From contig NZ_JYKZ01000016.1 in the NCBI RefSeq assembly GCF_001043005.1, positions 20,161 through 84,160 on the forward strand: a stretch of 64,000 nucleotides of DNA. The letters are read 5' to 3'. The position numbers and the translations under genes are program-made. Every line of letters starts with the position of its first letter. The stretch's first letter is position 1. The notes below the pieces were generated by a model that saw only the letters and a program-made list of their open reading frames with translations, searched no databases and was not told where the DNA came from. This DNA is from Pseudomonas psychrophila (lineage in GTDB: Bacteria > Pseudomonadota > Gammaproteobacteria > Pseudomonadales > Pseudomonadaceae). Positions 9,025-18,003 of this stretch are shown here, piece by piece.

Positions 9025-9036
9025 TGAAACGTTTCA
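9025..9036. promoter_or_regulatory. Cra/LacI-family-type palindrome upstream of pgi
   Basis: TGAAACGTTTCA is a perfect 12-bp inverted repeat in the panC-pgi gap, about 200 nt before the pgi start. It matches the operator type bound by Cra (FruR) and related LacI-family regulators. The role is inferred from sequence and the sugar-phosphate gene downstream. Confidence 0.5.
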
Positions 9037-9236
9037 TCTAATGTGACGTAACTGTGACAAAAGTTACTTCGCGATGTCAGACAAAGCCAAGACAGAAGTA
9101 GGCGCGAAGGTTACTGTAATCGCCCTGCTTCTAGCTGACGTGCAGAATCAGACCCCCGAACACCTGAATACTAAAAAACAGATGTCGGTGTTTTCAGTGT
9201 CCAAAAGCAGTTCAAGCAAAAAGGATATCCGCAGCG

Positions 9237-10901
9237 ATGGCGTACTACCGCACTCCTCATGACGTTACCGCTCTGCCCGCTTGGCAAGCGTTGAAACTCC
9301 ACCGTGCCGGCATGCAAAATTTCAGCATGCGCGATGCGTTTAACAGCAACCCAAAACGCTTTGAAGAATTTACGCTGAGCAGTTGCGGGCTGTTTCTGGA
9401 CTACTCGAAAAACCTGATCAACAACGAAACCCGCGACCTGCTGGTTAATCTCGCCAATGAGGTTGATCTCAAAGGCGCGATCAAGTCGCTGTTTGGTGGC
9501 GAGATCGTCAACGCCTCTGAAGGTCGTCCGGCCTTGCACACCGCGCTGCGTCGCCCGGTTGCCGACAAACTGTCGGTGAACGGCGTGAACATCATGCCCG
9601 AGGTGCATAAAGTCCTGAACCAGATGACCGAGCTGGTCGGCAGGATTCACGACGGCCTGTGGCGCGGCTACACCGAAAAGCCAATCACCGACATCGTCAA
9701 CATCGGCATTGGTGGTTCTTTCCTGGGTCCCGAGCTGGTCTCTGAAGCCCTGTTGTCCTACGCCCAAAAAGGCGTGCGTTGCCACTACCTCGCGAACATT
9801 GACGGCAGTGAGTTCCATGAACTGACCGCCAAGCTGCGTGCCGAAACCACGCTGTTTATCGTTTCGTCGAAATCCTTCAACACCCTCGAAACCTTAAAAA
9901 ATGCCCAGGCAGCTCGGGCATGGTACTTGGCTCAGGGTGGCTCCGAAGCTGAGCTGCATCGCCACTTCATCGCCGTATCGAGCAACAACGCGGCGGCTGT
10001 TGCCTTCGGCATTCGCGAAGAGAATATCTTCCCGATGTGGGATTGGGTTGGCGGGCGCTACTCGCTGTGGTCAGCCATCGGTTTGCCAATCGCGCTGGCA
10101 ATCGGCATGTCCAACTTCAAGGAGCTGCTGTCCGGTGCCTACAGCATGGACCAGCACTTCCAGACTGCGCCGTTCGAACAGAACATGCCTGTTCTGATGG
10201 CTGCACTGGGTGTTTGGTATGGCAACTTCTGGGGCTCGCAAAGCCACGCGATCCTGCCGTATGACCACTACCTGCGTAACATCACCAAGCACTTGCAACA
10301 GCTGGACATGGAGTCCAACGGCAAGAGCGTGCGCCAGGACGGCACTCCTGTGTCCACCGACACTGGCCCGGTCATCTGGGGCGGCGTGGGCTGCAACGGT
10401 CAGCACGCGTATCACCAGTTGCTGCATCAAGGTACTCAACTGATCCCGGCCGACTTTATCGTGCCGATTGTCAGCTTTAACCCGGTGGCTGATCACCATC
10501 AGTGGCTGTACGCCAACTGCCTGTCGCAAAGCCAGGCGCTGATGCTGGGTAAAACCCGCGAAGAAGCCGAAACAGAATTGCGCGACAAAGGCATGTCCGA
10601 AGAAGAGGTGCAAAAACTTGCACCGCACAAGGTGATTCCGGGCAATCGTCCGAGCAATACCCTGGTGGTTGAACGTATCAGCCCGCGTCGTCTGGGCGCA
10701 CTGGTTGCGCTGTACGAGCACAAGGTCTTTGTGCAGAGCGTGATCTGGGGCATCAACGCCTTCGACCAATGGGGCGTTGAACTGGGCAAGGAACTGGGCA
10801 AGGGCGTCTACAACCGCCTGACCGGTACCCAGGAAGAGCCTGCTGACGATGCGTCGACCCAAGGTCTGATCAACTACTTCCGCGGCCGTCATCGCGGTTG
10901 A
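9237..10901 (+). CDS. pgi: Glucose-6-phosphate isomerase
   Basis: Interconverts glucose-6-phosphate and fructose-6-phosphate; in pseudomonads it serves mainly gluconeogenesis and the EDEMP cycle. Shows NIGIGGSFLGPEL, the signature GGRYSLWSAIGLPIAL, GCNGQHAYHQLLHQG, and the second signature SVIWGINAFDQWGVELGK. 554 residues, the usual proteobacterial length. ATG 9237 is preceded by AAGGAT. An imperfect long hairpin follows the stop. Confidence 0.97.
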   Translation: MAYYRTPHDVTALPAWQALKLHRAGMQNFSMRDAFNSNPKRFEEFTLSSCGLFLDYSKNLINNETRDLLVNLANEVDLKGAIKSLFGGEIVNASEGRPALHTALRRPVADKLSVNGVNIMPEVHKVLNQMTELVGRIHDGLWRGYTEKPITDIVNIGIGGSFLGPELVSEALLSYAQKGVRCHYLANIDGSEFHELTAKLRAETTLFIVSSKSFNTLETLKNAQAARAWYLAQGGSEAELHRHFIAVSSNNAAAVAFGIREENIFPMWDWVGGRYSLWSAIGLPIALAIGMSNFKELLSGAYSMDQHFQTAPFEQNMPVLMAALGVWYGNFWGSQSHAILPYDHYLRNITKHLQQLDMESNGKSVRQDGTPVSTDTGPVIWGGVGCNGQHAYHQLLHQGTQLIPADFIVPIVSFNPVADHHQWLYANCLSQSQALMLGKTREEAETELRDKGMSEEEVQKLAPHKVIPGNRPSNTLVVERISPRRLGALVALYEHKVFVQSVIWGINAFDQWGVELGKELGKGVYNRLTGTQEEPADDASTQGLINYFRGRHRG

Positions 10902-10907
10902 TTGATA

Positions 10908-10935
10908 GCCAGCCAGTCTTCACAGACTGGCTGGC
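10908..10935 (+). terminator. Hairpin after pgi
   Basis: GCCAGCCAGTCT (10908-10919) pairs perfectly with AGACTGGCTGGC (10924-10935). No T-run follows, so termination would be partial, or the hairpin may protect the pgi 3' end. The next gene starts 19 nt further on. Confidence 0.5.
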
Positions 10936-10953
10936 ATCATCGAGAAAGGCATC

Positions 10954-11823
10954 ATGGAACTTATCCGCCGCCCCATCGAACGCCAGATCATGAGCCTGAC
11001 CGGCCTTTCACTCGGTCAACTCGACCTCGAAAACCCCAAAGGCGATCCCGGCCTATTCGGCCCGGACTCCATCAGTTGGCAGGTACATGGTGATTTCACC
11101 AGCATGCTGATTGGCGGTATCAGCGCCTTGATGCTGCAAGCCTTGCATCCACTGGCCCTGGCCGGGGTGTGGGACCACTCCAATTTTCGTCAGGACATGC
11201 TGGGTCGGTTACGTCGCACCGGGCAGTTCATTTCGGGTACCACTTTCGGCGCCACCGGCGATGCCAATTGGTTGATCGACAAGGTACGTACCATCCACCT
11301 GCAAGTCACCGGCACCGGCCTTGATGGTCGACCCTATGCCGCCAGCGACCCCGAGTTGCTGACGTGGGTGCATGTCGCCGAAGTCAGCAACTTCCTCGCC
11401 GCCCATCTGCGCTATCGCAACCCCCGTTTATCCGGTGCCGATCAGGATCGTTACTACGACGAAATCGCCATGATCGCTGAACGCCTGGGCGCTACAAACG
11501 TACCTCGCTCACGCCAGCACATCGCCGATTACCTCCAAGACGTACGCCCGCAACTGCGCTGTGATGAGCGTAGTCACGAGGTGATCCGCCTGCTGCTTAA
11601 CGCGCCCTCCCCCAGCCTGTTGGCCAAACCCTTTGGCGCGCTGATGATGAAGGCAGGGATTGATTTGCTGCCCGACTGGGCCAGCGATCAATTGGGGCTG
11701 CATCAGCACCCTCTGGTTCGCAAACTGGTGCGCGCTGAAGTGAACAGCACCGCGCCGGTCCTGCGCTGGGCCGTGCGCAATGGCTCGGTGCAACGTGCAC
11801 GGCGGCGCATGGGGCTTGGCTGA
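10954..11823 (+). CDS. DUF2236 / MpaB-family oxygenase-like protein
   Basis: 289 residues with the DUF2236 (MpaB/latex-clearing-protein-like) core: the conserved LMLQALHPLALAGVWDHS block near residue 50, then RRTGQFISGTTFG and WVHVAEVSNF. Several His residues in these blocks are the likely haem or metal ligands of the family; the substrate is unknown. No signal peptide is apparent, so it is probably cytoplasmic. The start at 10954 follows GAGAAAGG. It sits between pgi and a thiolase with no clear functional link. Confidence 0.8.
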   Translation: MELIRRPIERQIMSLTGLSLGQLDLENPKGDPGLFGPDSISWQVHGDFTSMLIGGISALMLQALHPLALAGVWDHSNFRQDMLGRLRRTGQFISGTTFGATGDANWLIDKVRTIHLQVTGTGLDGRPYAASDPELLTWVHVAEVSNFLAAHLRYRNPRLSGADQDRYYDEIAMIAERLGATNVPRSRQHIADYLQDVRPQLRCDERSHEVIRLLLNAPSPSLLAKPFGALMMKAGIDLLPDWASDQLGLHQHPLVRKLVRAEVNSTAPVLRWAVRNGSVQRARRRMGLG

Positions 11824-11941
11824 CATTCTCTGCGGTGGTCGTGCGCGAGCGAGCTGCCCGCGATGAAGTCGATACCGATTTATGACACCATGCCAGCCTG
11901 ATTCTGAGCTCTGCACTCCAAGAATAAAGAGGACTCAAGCA

Positions 11942-13123
11942 ATGCAAGACGTCGTTATCGTTGCCGCTACCCGCACTGCAGTGGGCAGTTTTCAAGGCTC
12001 GCTGGCCCATGTACCCGCCGTTGAACTGGGCGCTGCGGTCATTCGTCAGCTACTGGCGCAGACCGGGCTGGATGGCACTCAGGTCGATGAAGTGATCATG
12101 GGCCAGGTGCTGACCGCCGGCGCCGGACAAAACCCTGCTCGCCAGGCTGCAATCAAGGCCGGCCTGCCCTTCGCTGTTCCTGCCCTGACCCTGAACAAGG
12201 TCTGCGGCTCGGGCCTCAAGGCCTTGCACCTGGCAGCCCAGGCGATTCGTTGCGGCGATGCTGAAGTGATCATCGCTGGCGGCCAGGAAAACATGAGCCT
12301 GTCCAACTACATCATGCCCGGCGCCCGCACCGGCCTGCGCATGGGGCACGCCCAGATCGTCGACACCATGATCAGCGATGGCCTGTGGGATGCGTTCAAC
12401 GATTACCACATGGGCATAACCGCCGAGAACCTTGTGGATAAGTACGGCATCAGCCGTGAAGCGCAAGACGCCTTTGCCGCCGCCTCACAGCAAAAAGCCA
12501 CGGCAGCCATTGAAGCCGGGCGCTTTGTCGATGAGATCACCCCCATCCTGATCCCGCAGCGCAAAGGCGATCCGATAGCCTTCGCCACCGACGAACAGCC
12601 TCGCGCAGGCACCACTGCCGAGTCGCTGGCCAAGCTGCGTCCAGCCTTCAAGAAGGACGGCTCCGTGACCGCGGGCAATGCATCCTCACTCAATGACGGC
12701 GCAGCCGCAGTGATGCTGATGAGCGCCACCAAAGCCAAGGCCCTTGGCTTACCCGTGCTGGCTAAAATCGCCGCCTACGCCAACGCGGGCGTTGACCCGG
12801 CCATCATGGGCATCGGCCCTGTCAGCGCCACTCAGCGCTGCCTGAGCAAGGCAGGTTGGAGCTTTGAGCAACTGGACCTGATCGAAGCCAACGAAGCGTT
12901 TGCCGCGCAAGCGCTGGCAGTGGGTAAAGAGTTGGACTGGGACGCGAGCAAGGTCAACGTCAACGGTGGCGCTATTGCCATTGGCCATCCGATTGGAGCA
13001 TCGGGTTGCCGTATCCTCGTCACCCTGCTCCACGAAATGATCAAGCGCGACGGGAAAAAAGGCCTGGCAACCCTGTGCATTGGCGGTGGCCAGGGCGTGG
13101 CGCTGGCGATCGAGCGGGAGTAA
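11942..13123 (+). CDS. Acetyl-CoA acetyltransferase (thiolase)
   Basis: Condenses two acetyl-CoA to acetoacetyl-CoA or runs the reverse thiolysis. The nucleophile Cys is near residue 88 (LNKVCGSGLKALH); NEAFAAQAL, GGAIAIGHPIGASG (active-site His) and CIGGGQGVAL (second Cys) are all present. ATG 11942 follows AGAGGACT and gives 393 residues, the normal thiolase II size. No partner genes of PHB synthesis or acetoacetate use are adjacent, so atoB versus phaA cannot be decided. Confidence 0.92.
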   Translation: MQDVVIVAATRTAVGSFQGSLAHVPAVELGAAVIRQLLAQTGLDGTQVDEVIMGQVLTAGAGQNPARQAAIKAGLPFAVPALTLNKVCGSGLKALHLAAQAIRCGDAEVIIAGGQENMSLSNYIMPGARTGLRMGHAQIVDTMISDGLWDAFNDYHMGITAENLVDKYGISREAQDAFAAASQQKATAAIEAGRFVDEITPILIPQRKGDPIAFATDEQPRAGTTAESLAKLRPAFKKDGSVTAGNASSLNDGAAAVMLMSATKAKALGLPVLAKIAAYANAGVDPAIMGIGPVSATQRCLSKAGWSFEQLDLIEANEAFAAQALAVGKELDWDASKVNVNGGAIAIGHPIGASGCRILVTLLHEMIKRDGKKGLATLCIGGGQGVALAIERE

Positions 13124-13133
13124 CCACACACCC

Positions 13134-13219
13134 TGTAGGAGCGGGCTTGCTCGCGATGCAGACTAGTCGGTCTGTCGGTCAAGCCGCGCGGATACGATCG
13201 CGAGCAAGCCCGCTCCCAC
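13134..13219. repeat. REP doublet 1 (inverted pair)
   Basis: TGTAGGAGCGGGCTTGCTCG at one end and its inverse CGAGCAAGCCCGCTCCCACA at the other flank a variable centre. This is the widespread Pseudomonas REP element in inverted-pair (REPIN-like) form, immediately after the thiolase gene. Confidence 0.9.
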
Positions 13220-13285
13220 ACTGAAGTTTCGTACACCCTATTCTGCTAAACTGCCGCGCCTTATCTGTCCCCCAAGGCGCATCGC

Positions 13286-14299
13286 ATGTCTTCCTTGAAT
13301 CAGGCGCTGCGCGCCGCCCTCGATAACCGTCAAGAGCTGTTGGCCGAGCTGCATGCTCAAAGCACTGACTGCTATCGCCTGTTCCACGGCAGCCAGGAAG
13401 GCGCTGGCGGTCTGACCATCGACCGTTACGGCCCGCAACTGCTGGTGCAAAGCTTTCATCAACGCCTTGAGCGCGATGATTTGCTGCAACTGCACGACGC
13501 AATCAATCGTCACTTGGGTCTAGACCTGTTGCTGGTTTACAACGACCGCTCCCAGGGCAATTCGCGCATTGATCGTGAAGACACCGTATACCGCGCCGAA
13601 GATGTCGCACTTGAAGATACCGTCGGCCACGAATGGGGTCTGAAGTACCGCGTGCGCGGGCGCCATGCAGGGCAAGACCCCCTGTTGTTTCTCGACCTGC
13701 GCAACGCTCGCGGCTGGGTCAAGCAACACAGTGCCGGCAAAAGCGTACTCAACCTGTTCTCCTACACCTGCGGCGTGGGCCTGAGTGCGGCGGCAGGTGG
13801 CGCGAGTGAAGTCTGCAACCTCGATTTCGCCGAAGGCAACCTGGCGGTGGGCCGGGAAAACGGTCTGCTGAATCCTCAACTGCCCAAAATGAAGTTCGTG
13901 CAGTCCGACTATTTTGCAGCCATCCGCCAACTGGCCGGCCTGCCGATTATTCAACGCCGTCACAAGCTGCCCGCCTACCCGCGACTGGATCAGCGCGAAT
14001 ATGACCTGGTGCTGCTTGACCCGCCAGCATGGGCCAAAAGTGCATTCGGCACAGTCGATCTGCTGCGCGATTACCAAAGCCTGCTCAAGCCTGCTGTATT
14101 GACCACCGCACCAGACGGCGTGCTGATCTGTTGCAACAACCTGGCGAAAGTCAGCATGGACGACTGGCGCGAACAGGTTTTGCGCTGCGCAGAGAAGGCG
14201 GGCCGTCCGGTTCGCGATTGGCAGGTCTTGACCCCGGCCAGTGACTTCCCGTCCATGGATCAACAACCACCGTTGAAAACGTTGATCCTTCAGTTTTAA
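13286..14299 (+). CDS. Class I SAM-dependent methyltransferase, RlmI/RlmK-like
   Basis: 337 residues with a Rossmann methyltransferase core: motif I NLFSYTCGVGLSAAAGGA around residues 155-172 and motif IV LVLLDPPAWAKS around 240-251. This pattern belongs to the family of 23S rRNA cytosine/guanine methylases such as RlmI and RlmK-C. The N-terminal segment (YRLFHGSQEGAGGLTIDRYG) is typical of the group but no full PUA domain is evident. The target nucleotide is unknown. The start follows AAGGCG. Confidence 0.85.
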   Translation: MSSLNQALRAALDNRQELLAELHAQSTDCYRLFHGSQEGAGGLTIDRYGPQLLVQSFHQRLERDDLLQLHDAINRHLGLDLLLVYNDRSQGNSRIDREDTVYRAEDVALEDTVGHEWGLKYRVRGRHAGQDPLLFLDLRNARGWVKQHSAGKSVLNLFSYTCGVGLSAAAGGASEVCNLDFAEGNLAVGRENGLLNPQLPKMKFVQSDYFAAIRQLAGLPIIQRRHKLPAYPRLDQREYDLVLLDPPAWAKSAFGTVDLLRDYQSLLKPAVLTTAPDGVLICCNNLAKVSMDDWREQVLRCAEKAGRPVRDWQVLTPASDFPSMDQQPPLKTLILQF

Positions 14300-14386
14300 A
14301 GCATCCTCTGAATACAGCGTTCGTCTCGGAACCAGAAACGCGTGCCATACTCAAAGGCACTCCGACTGCTATAGACGACGCCCTAC

Positions 14387-17299
14387 ATGCTCAAAGGATT
14401 GATCCGCGCCCTCGGCGCCGTGCTGATTGCTATCGCGCTGTACAGCGTGCTTGGTTTCCTGATCCTGCCGGGCATTGGCCTGCGCATCATCAACCAACAG
14501 CTCGCCACCTACGCCACGGTACCCGCCAAACTCGACCGGCTGGAGTTCAACCCTTTCAGCCTGGAGCTGACACTGTGGGGGTTCAGAGCCGGCGAGCCCG
14601 GCAAAGAACAGGTCGGTTTTGAGCGCCTGTACGCCAATCTTCAGCTCGACAGCCTGTGGACAAAAGCGCTGCACCTGGCGGATGTGCAACTGGACAAGCC
14701 CAAGACCGAGCTGCTGTTCAGCAAGGATGGCTCGCTCAATCTGACCCAACTGTTCAAGTTACCGGCCAGCGAACCCACTGCGAGTGAACCCGACAGCAAA
14801 CCATTTCCTGTGCGCCTGGACAGCATCAAACTGGCCGGCGGCTACCTGCATTTCACCGATATGCGCCCCAGCGAACCCATTGAGTTTTTGTACGATTCAA
14901 TGGACCTGGAGCTGAAAAATCTCAGCACGCTGCCCGATGACAACGCCGACATGAACCTGGTGGCTGTTGGTCCTGCGGGCGGGCGTATTGACTGGAGCGG
15001 CACACTGAGCCTGGTGCCCATCACCTCCACTGGCAAACTGAAAGTCACTGATGGCCAGATGAAAGCCTGGTGGCCCTACGTGCGCGATGCTCTGCCACTG
15101 GCACTGGAAGATGGCGTGCTGAGTTTCAGCACGGATTACGCCCTTAACCTGTCCAAGGAAACCGAGATGGTGCTGAGCAATGCCTCGGCCAGCATCGCTC
15201 CGTTCAGAATCAATGCTCCAGACGGTCGCCCTCTGGTACGGCTGGAACGTCTGGATGTCAGCGATACAAGCGTGGATCTGGCCAAGCAGCAAGTCGTGGT
15301 CGGCAAGATCAACAGTCACAACCTCGAAACCTGGGCTACCCGCGAGAAAGATGGCCAGCTTGACTGGCAAAAACTGTTTGCCGGCCAAGCCGAAAAAGCG
15401 CCGCCCAAAAAAGACGAAGTCGTAACGGTTGAAGCGCCAAAAGCTGCGCCCGTAGCACCGAGCAAGCCGTGGGAAGTGCTGCTCAAGGATGTTGAGCTGC
15501 GCAACTACCGTGTACACCTCGCCGATAATGAGCCCAAAACCCCGGTAGCGCTGGATATCGGTCCGCTGAACGTTAACCTTAAAAACTTCGACAGCCTGAA
15601 CCGCTCACCCTTCGCGCTCACTCTCGATACCGGCGTGGGCAAGCAAGGCAAGCTCAACGCCAGCGGCGACGTCAACCTGAGCCCTGTAAGTGCCAGGCTA
15701 AAGGTCACGACCAAAGACATCGACCTGCGTATCGCACAGGCCTACATCGACCCGTTTATTCGCCTTGAACTGCGCAGCGGCATGCTCGGTAGCGACCTCG
15801 CGGTCAACCTCAAAAGCACTGAGCCACTGGCCTTTACCGTAGAGGGCCGCGCTCAGGTCGATCAACTGCACACGCTGGATACGCTCAAGGACCGCGACTT
15901 TCTCAAGTGGCAAAAACTGGTGCTGGACGACGTTAAGTATCAGCACGGCGACAGCCTGTCGATCTCCAGGGTCAATCTCGAAAAACCCTACGTGCGCTTC
16001 ATGATCAACGACGATCGCACCACCAATATTGATGACCTGCTGATCCCGCAACCCGCAGGCAGCACCGCCAAAAGCACGCCTAGCAAGGACAAGCCGCTGG
16101 GCATTCGCATAGGCGCGATTGCAATCAACGACGGCTCGGCCAACTTCGCCGACTTTAGCCTGACTCCGAACTTTCAGACGGCGGTTCAACAGCTCAATGG
16201 ACAAATCGGCACCATCGATAGCCGCAATGCCAAGCCAGCCCCGGTGAATATCGCGGGCAAGGTCGATCGTTATGCCCCCGTGACCATCAAGGGCAGCGTC
16301 AACCCGTTTGACCCGATGGCAAGCCTGGATATCGCGACCAGCTTCAAGCGTGTTGAGCTGACGACATTGACTCCCTACTCCGGTAAGTTTGCCGGCTACC
16401 GCATCCGCAAGGGCCGCTTGAACCTCGATCTGCATTACTTGATCACCAATGGCCAGCTCAAGGCCGAAAACAAGGTGGTGATTGAGCAATTGCAACTCGG
16501 TGAGAAAGTCGACAGCCCGGACGCCGTGAGCTTGCCGCTGAAACTGGCGATTGCTTTGCTCAAGGACAGCGATGGCAAGATTTCCATCGAGCTGCCGGTA
16601 ACGGGCGACCTGAACAATCCGCAGTTCAGTGTGATGCCAATTGTCTGGCAGACCCTGCGCAACCTGGTGGTACGCGCCGCTCAAGCCCCCTTCAAGTTCA
16701 TTGGCGGGCTGGTGAGTGGCGGTGGTGCCGAGGACCTTGGCACCGTGTCGTTCGCCCCAGGATCAAGCGAGCTGAGCCCTGAGGCGCAAAAAGCGCTGAC
16801 CACTCTGGCCCAAGCGTTGAAAGAACGTCCCGCATTGCGGCTGGAGATAGAAGGAACAGCCGCGCAGAGCAGTGACGGCCCTCTTATAGCCAAAGAGCGT
16901 CTTGAACGCGAGTTCCAGTACAACTACTACAAGATTCTTCAGCGCCGTGGTGACAAGGTTCCTGCCAAGGCAGCCTTGCTCAATGTGCCAGATGATGAAA
17001 AGGGACCGTTGCTTGAGGGCATTTACCGTACGCGCCTGAAACAACAGCCGCCTGCCGAGTGGGCTGACCTGAGCCGTGATGAACGGGCCGCCAAAATGAC
17101 CGCTGCACTGATCGACTTCTGGAGCAAGAGCGAAGTGCTGTTGCGTCAGCTCGGCCAGGACCGCGCAAGCAGCATCAAAGACTTCCTGGTGGATAAAGGT
17201 CAGTTGGCTGATGAACGCGTGTACTTTGTCGATGCCACGCTGGGCGAAGCCGAAAGTGATGGTCGGGTGGTCTCGCCGCTGCATCTGGATAGCGAGTAA
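14387..17299 (+). CDS. DUF748 envelope protein, AsmA-like, with OmpA-like C-terminal segment
   Basis: 970 residues. One N-terminal membrane helix (about 5-27), then repeated beta-rich DUF748 segments related to AsmA, which bridge or modify the cell envelope. Recurrent phrases (RLDSIKLAGGYLHFTD, GDVNLSPVSARLKV, LDIATSFKRVELTTLTPY) mark the family. From about residue 788, LGTVSFAPGSSELSPEAQ and LRLEIEGTA resemble the OmpA-like peptidoglycan-binding fold, though the usual Asp/Arg pair is not clear. It is probably anchored in the inner membrane and projects into the periplasm. No partner gene is adjacent. Confidence 0.85.
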   Translation: MLKGLIRALGAVLIAIALYSVLGFLILPGIGLRIINQQLATYATVPAKLDRLEFNPFSLELTLWGFRAGEPGKEQVGFERLYANLQLDSLWTKALHLADVQLDKPKTELLFSKDGSLNLTQLFKLPASEPTASEPDSKPFPVRLDSIKLAGGYLHFTDMRPSEPIEFLYDSMDLELKNLSTLPDDNADMNLVAVGPAGGRIDWSGTLSLVPITSTGKLKVTDGQMKAWWPYVRDALPLALEDGVLSFSTDYALNLSKETEMVLSNASASIAPFRINAPDGRPLVRLERLDVSDTSVDLAKQQVVVGKINSHNLETWATREKDGQLDWQKLFAGQAEKAPPKKDEVVTVEAPKAAPVAPSKPWEVLLKDVELRNYRVHLADNEPKTPVALDIGPLNVNLKNFDSLNRSPFALTLDTGVGKQGKLNASGDVNLSPVSARLKVTTKDIDLRIAQAYIDPFIRLELRSGMLGSDLAVNLKSTEPLAFTVEGRAQVDQLHTLDTLKDRDFLKWQKLVLDDVKYQHGDSLSISRVNLEKPYVRFMINDDRTTNIDDLLIPQPAGSTAKSTPSKDKPLGIRIGAIAINDGSANFADFSLTPNFQTAVQQLNGQIGTIDSRNAKPAPVNIAGKVDRYAPVTIKGSVNPFDPMASLDIATSFKRVELTTLTPYSGKFAGYRIRKGRLNLDLHYLITNGQLKAENKVVIEQLQLGEKVDSPDAVSLPLKLAIALLKDSDGKISIELPVTGDLNNPQFSVMPIVWQTLRNLVVRAAQAPFKFIGGLVSGGGAEDLGTVSFAPGSSELSPEAQKALTTLAQALKERPALRLEIEGTAAQSSDGPLIAKERLEREFQYNYYKILQRRGDKVPAKAALLNVPDDEKGPLLEGIYRTRLKQQPPAEWADLSRDERAAKMTAALIDFWSKSEVLLRQLGQDRASSIKDFLVDKGQLADERVYFVDATLGEAESDGRVVSPLHLDSE

Positions 17300-17316
17300 C
17301 GCCGAACGTCGCTGAT

Positions 17317-17354
17317 TTGTAGCAGCTGCCTCGTTCCTACGGCAGCTGCTACAA
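17317..17354. repeat. 14-bp perfect hairpin repeat (second REP family)
   Basis: TTGTAGCAGCTGCC (17317-17330) and GGCAGCTGCTACAA (17341-17354) with a 10-nt loop, just after the DUF748 gene. The TGTAGCAGCTGCC core is another repeat type common in Pseudomonas intergenic regions; here it may also serve as a transcript end. Confidence 0.7.
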
Positions 17355-17529
17355 GAAAGATTTGCGTATCCGTAGCCCAAATAGAACAGCCCCCGACGCA
17401 AGCGCCGAGGGCTGTAATGGCCACATCCATATGGCCGTCGCATGAACCTTGTTACAAAGCCTGCAGGCGTGTTGCTCAAATCACCTGCCGCGGCTTTGTT
17501 TCCCCCGGCTCTACGAAATAAGGGGATGT

Positions 17530-17883
17530 TTATTCGGCTTTCAGACCATCAGCCGAGACAGCTTTAACGCCTTTGATCTTTTTGGCGATAGCAACTGCGA
17601 TGTCTTTTTGAGCTTCAGTCACCGGGACCATGGAAGAAAGGGAAACAACACCTTTGTTCGTTTCAACTTTGATATCAGTGCCTGGGATGCCTTTTTCAGT
17701 AACCAGGTCCGCTTTCACTTTGGTGGTGATCCAAGTGTCAGAAGTGGCTTCCTTGGCTTTGGTTACTTCGCCAGCAGCGACGACCATCGGTGCCTGGGTA
17801 GTCGCTTGAGCAGCAAATGCAGCGTTGGCCATGGTCAGGGTCAGAGCGGTGGCAGTTGCAGCAGCGATAGCGAACTTCTTCAT
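17530..17883 (-). CDS. Secreted BON-domain protein
   Basis: 117 residues: a Sec signal peptide (MKKFAIAAATATALTLTMAN, cleavage after AFA at about 24), then one BON domain from about residue 50 (DTWITTKVKADLVTEKGIPG, and a conserved Gly at IKGVKAV). BON proteins such as OsmY are periplasmic and stress- or stationary-phase-related. Shine-Dalgarno CAGGAG precedes the ATG. A good sigma54 promoter with an IHF consensus upstream lies ahead of it. The low-complexity linker after the signal peptide is alanine- and threonine-rich. Confidence 0.9.
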   Translation of the reverse strand: MKKFAIAAATATALTLTMANAAFAAQATTQAPMVVAAGEVTKAKEATSDTWITTKVKADLVTEKGIPGTDIKVETNKGVVSLSSMVPVTEAQKDIAVAIAKKIKGVKAVSADGLKAE

Positions 17884-17946
17884 ACGAGTAACTCCTGTCT
17901 TCTTTAAAATCTGCGCCGTCTTATGGCAGCAGGGTTATCAGTACTA

Positions 17947-17964
17947 TTGCAGGGCCTGTGCCAA
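17947..17964 (-). promoter_or_regulatory. Sigma54 promoter of the BON gene
   Basis: On the minus strand: TTGGCAC (17964-17958), N5, CTGCAA (17952-17947), with the invariant GG and GC 12 nt apart. The predicted start near 17937 gives a leader of about 54 nt containing the Shine-Dalgarno. The -24 element is identical to that of crcZ. Confidence 0.75.
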
Positions 17965-17990
17965 CTTTTGCACATGAAAAAATCCTTATA

Positions 17991-18003
17991 AATCAACAAC
18001 TTG
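17991..18003. promoter_or_regulatory. IHF-binding consensus upstream of the BON-gene sigma54 promoter
   Basis: AATCAACAACTTG fits WATCAANNNNTTR exactly. It lies 27 nt beyond the -24 box, the place where IHF bends DNA at sigma54 promoters. Further out, TTGCATGCAA (18055-18064) is a 10-bp palindrome that could be part of an activator site. Confidence 0.6.

Noticed and set aside
9074..9262. 62-codon frame overlapping the pgi start
   Set aside because: No Shine-Dalgarno, biased composition, overlaps pgi out of frame.
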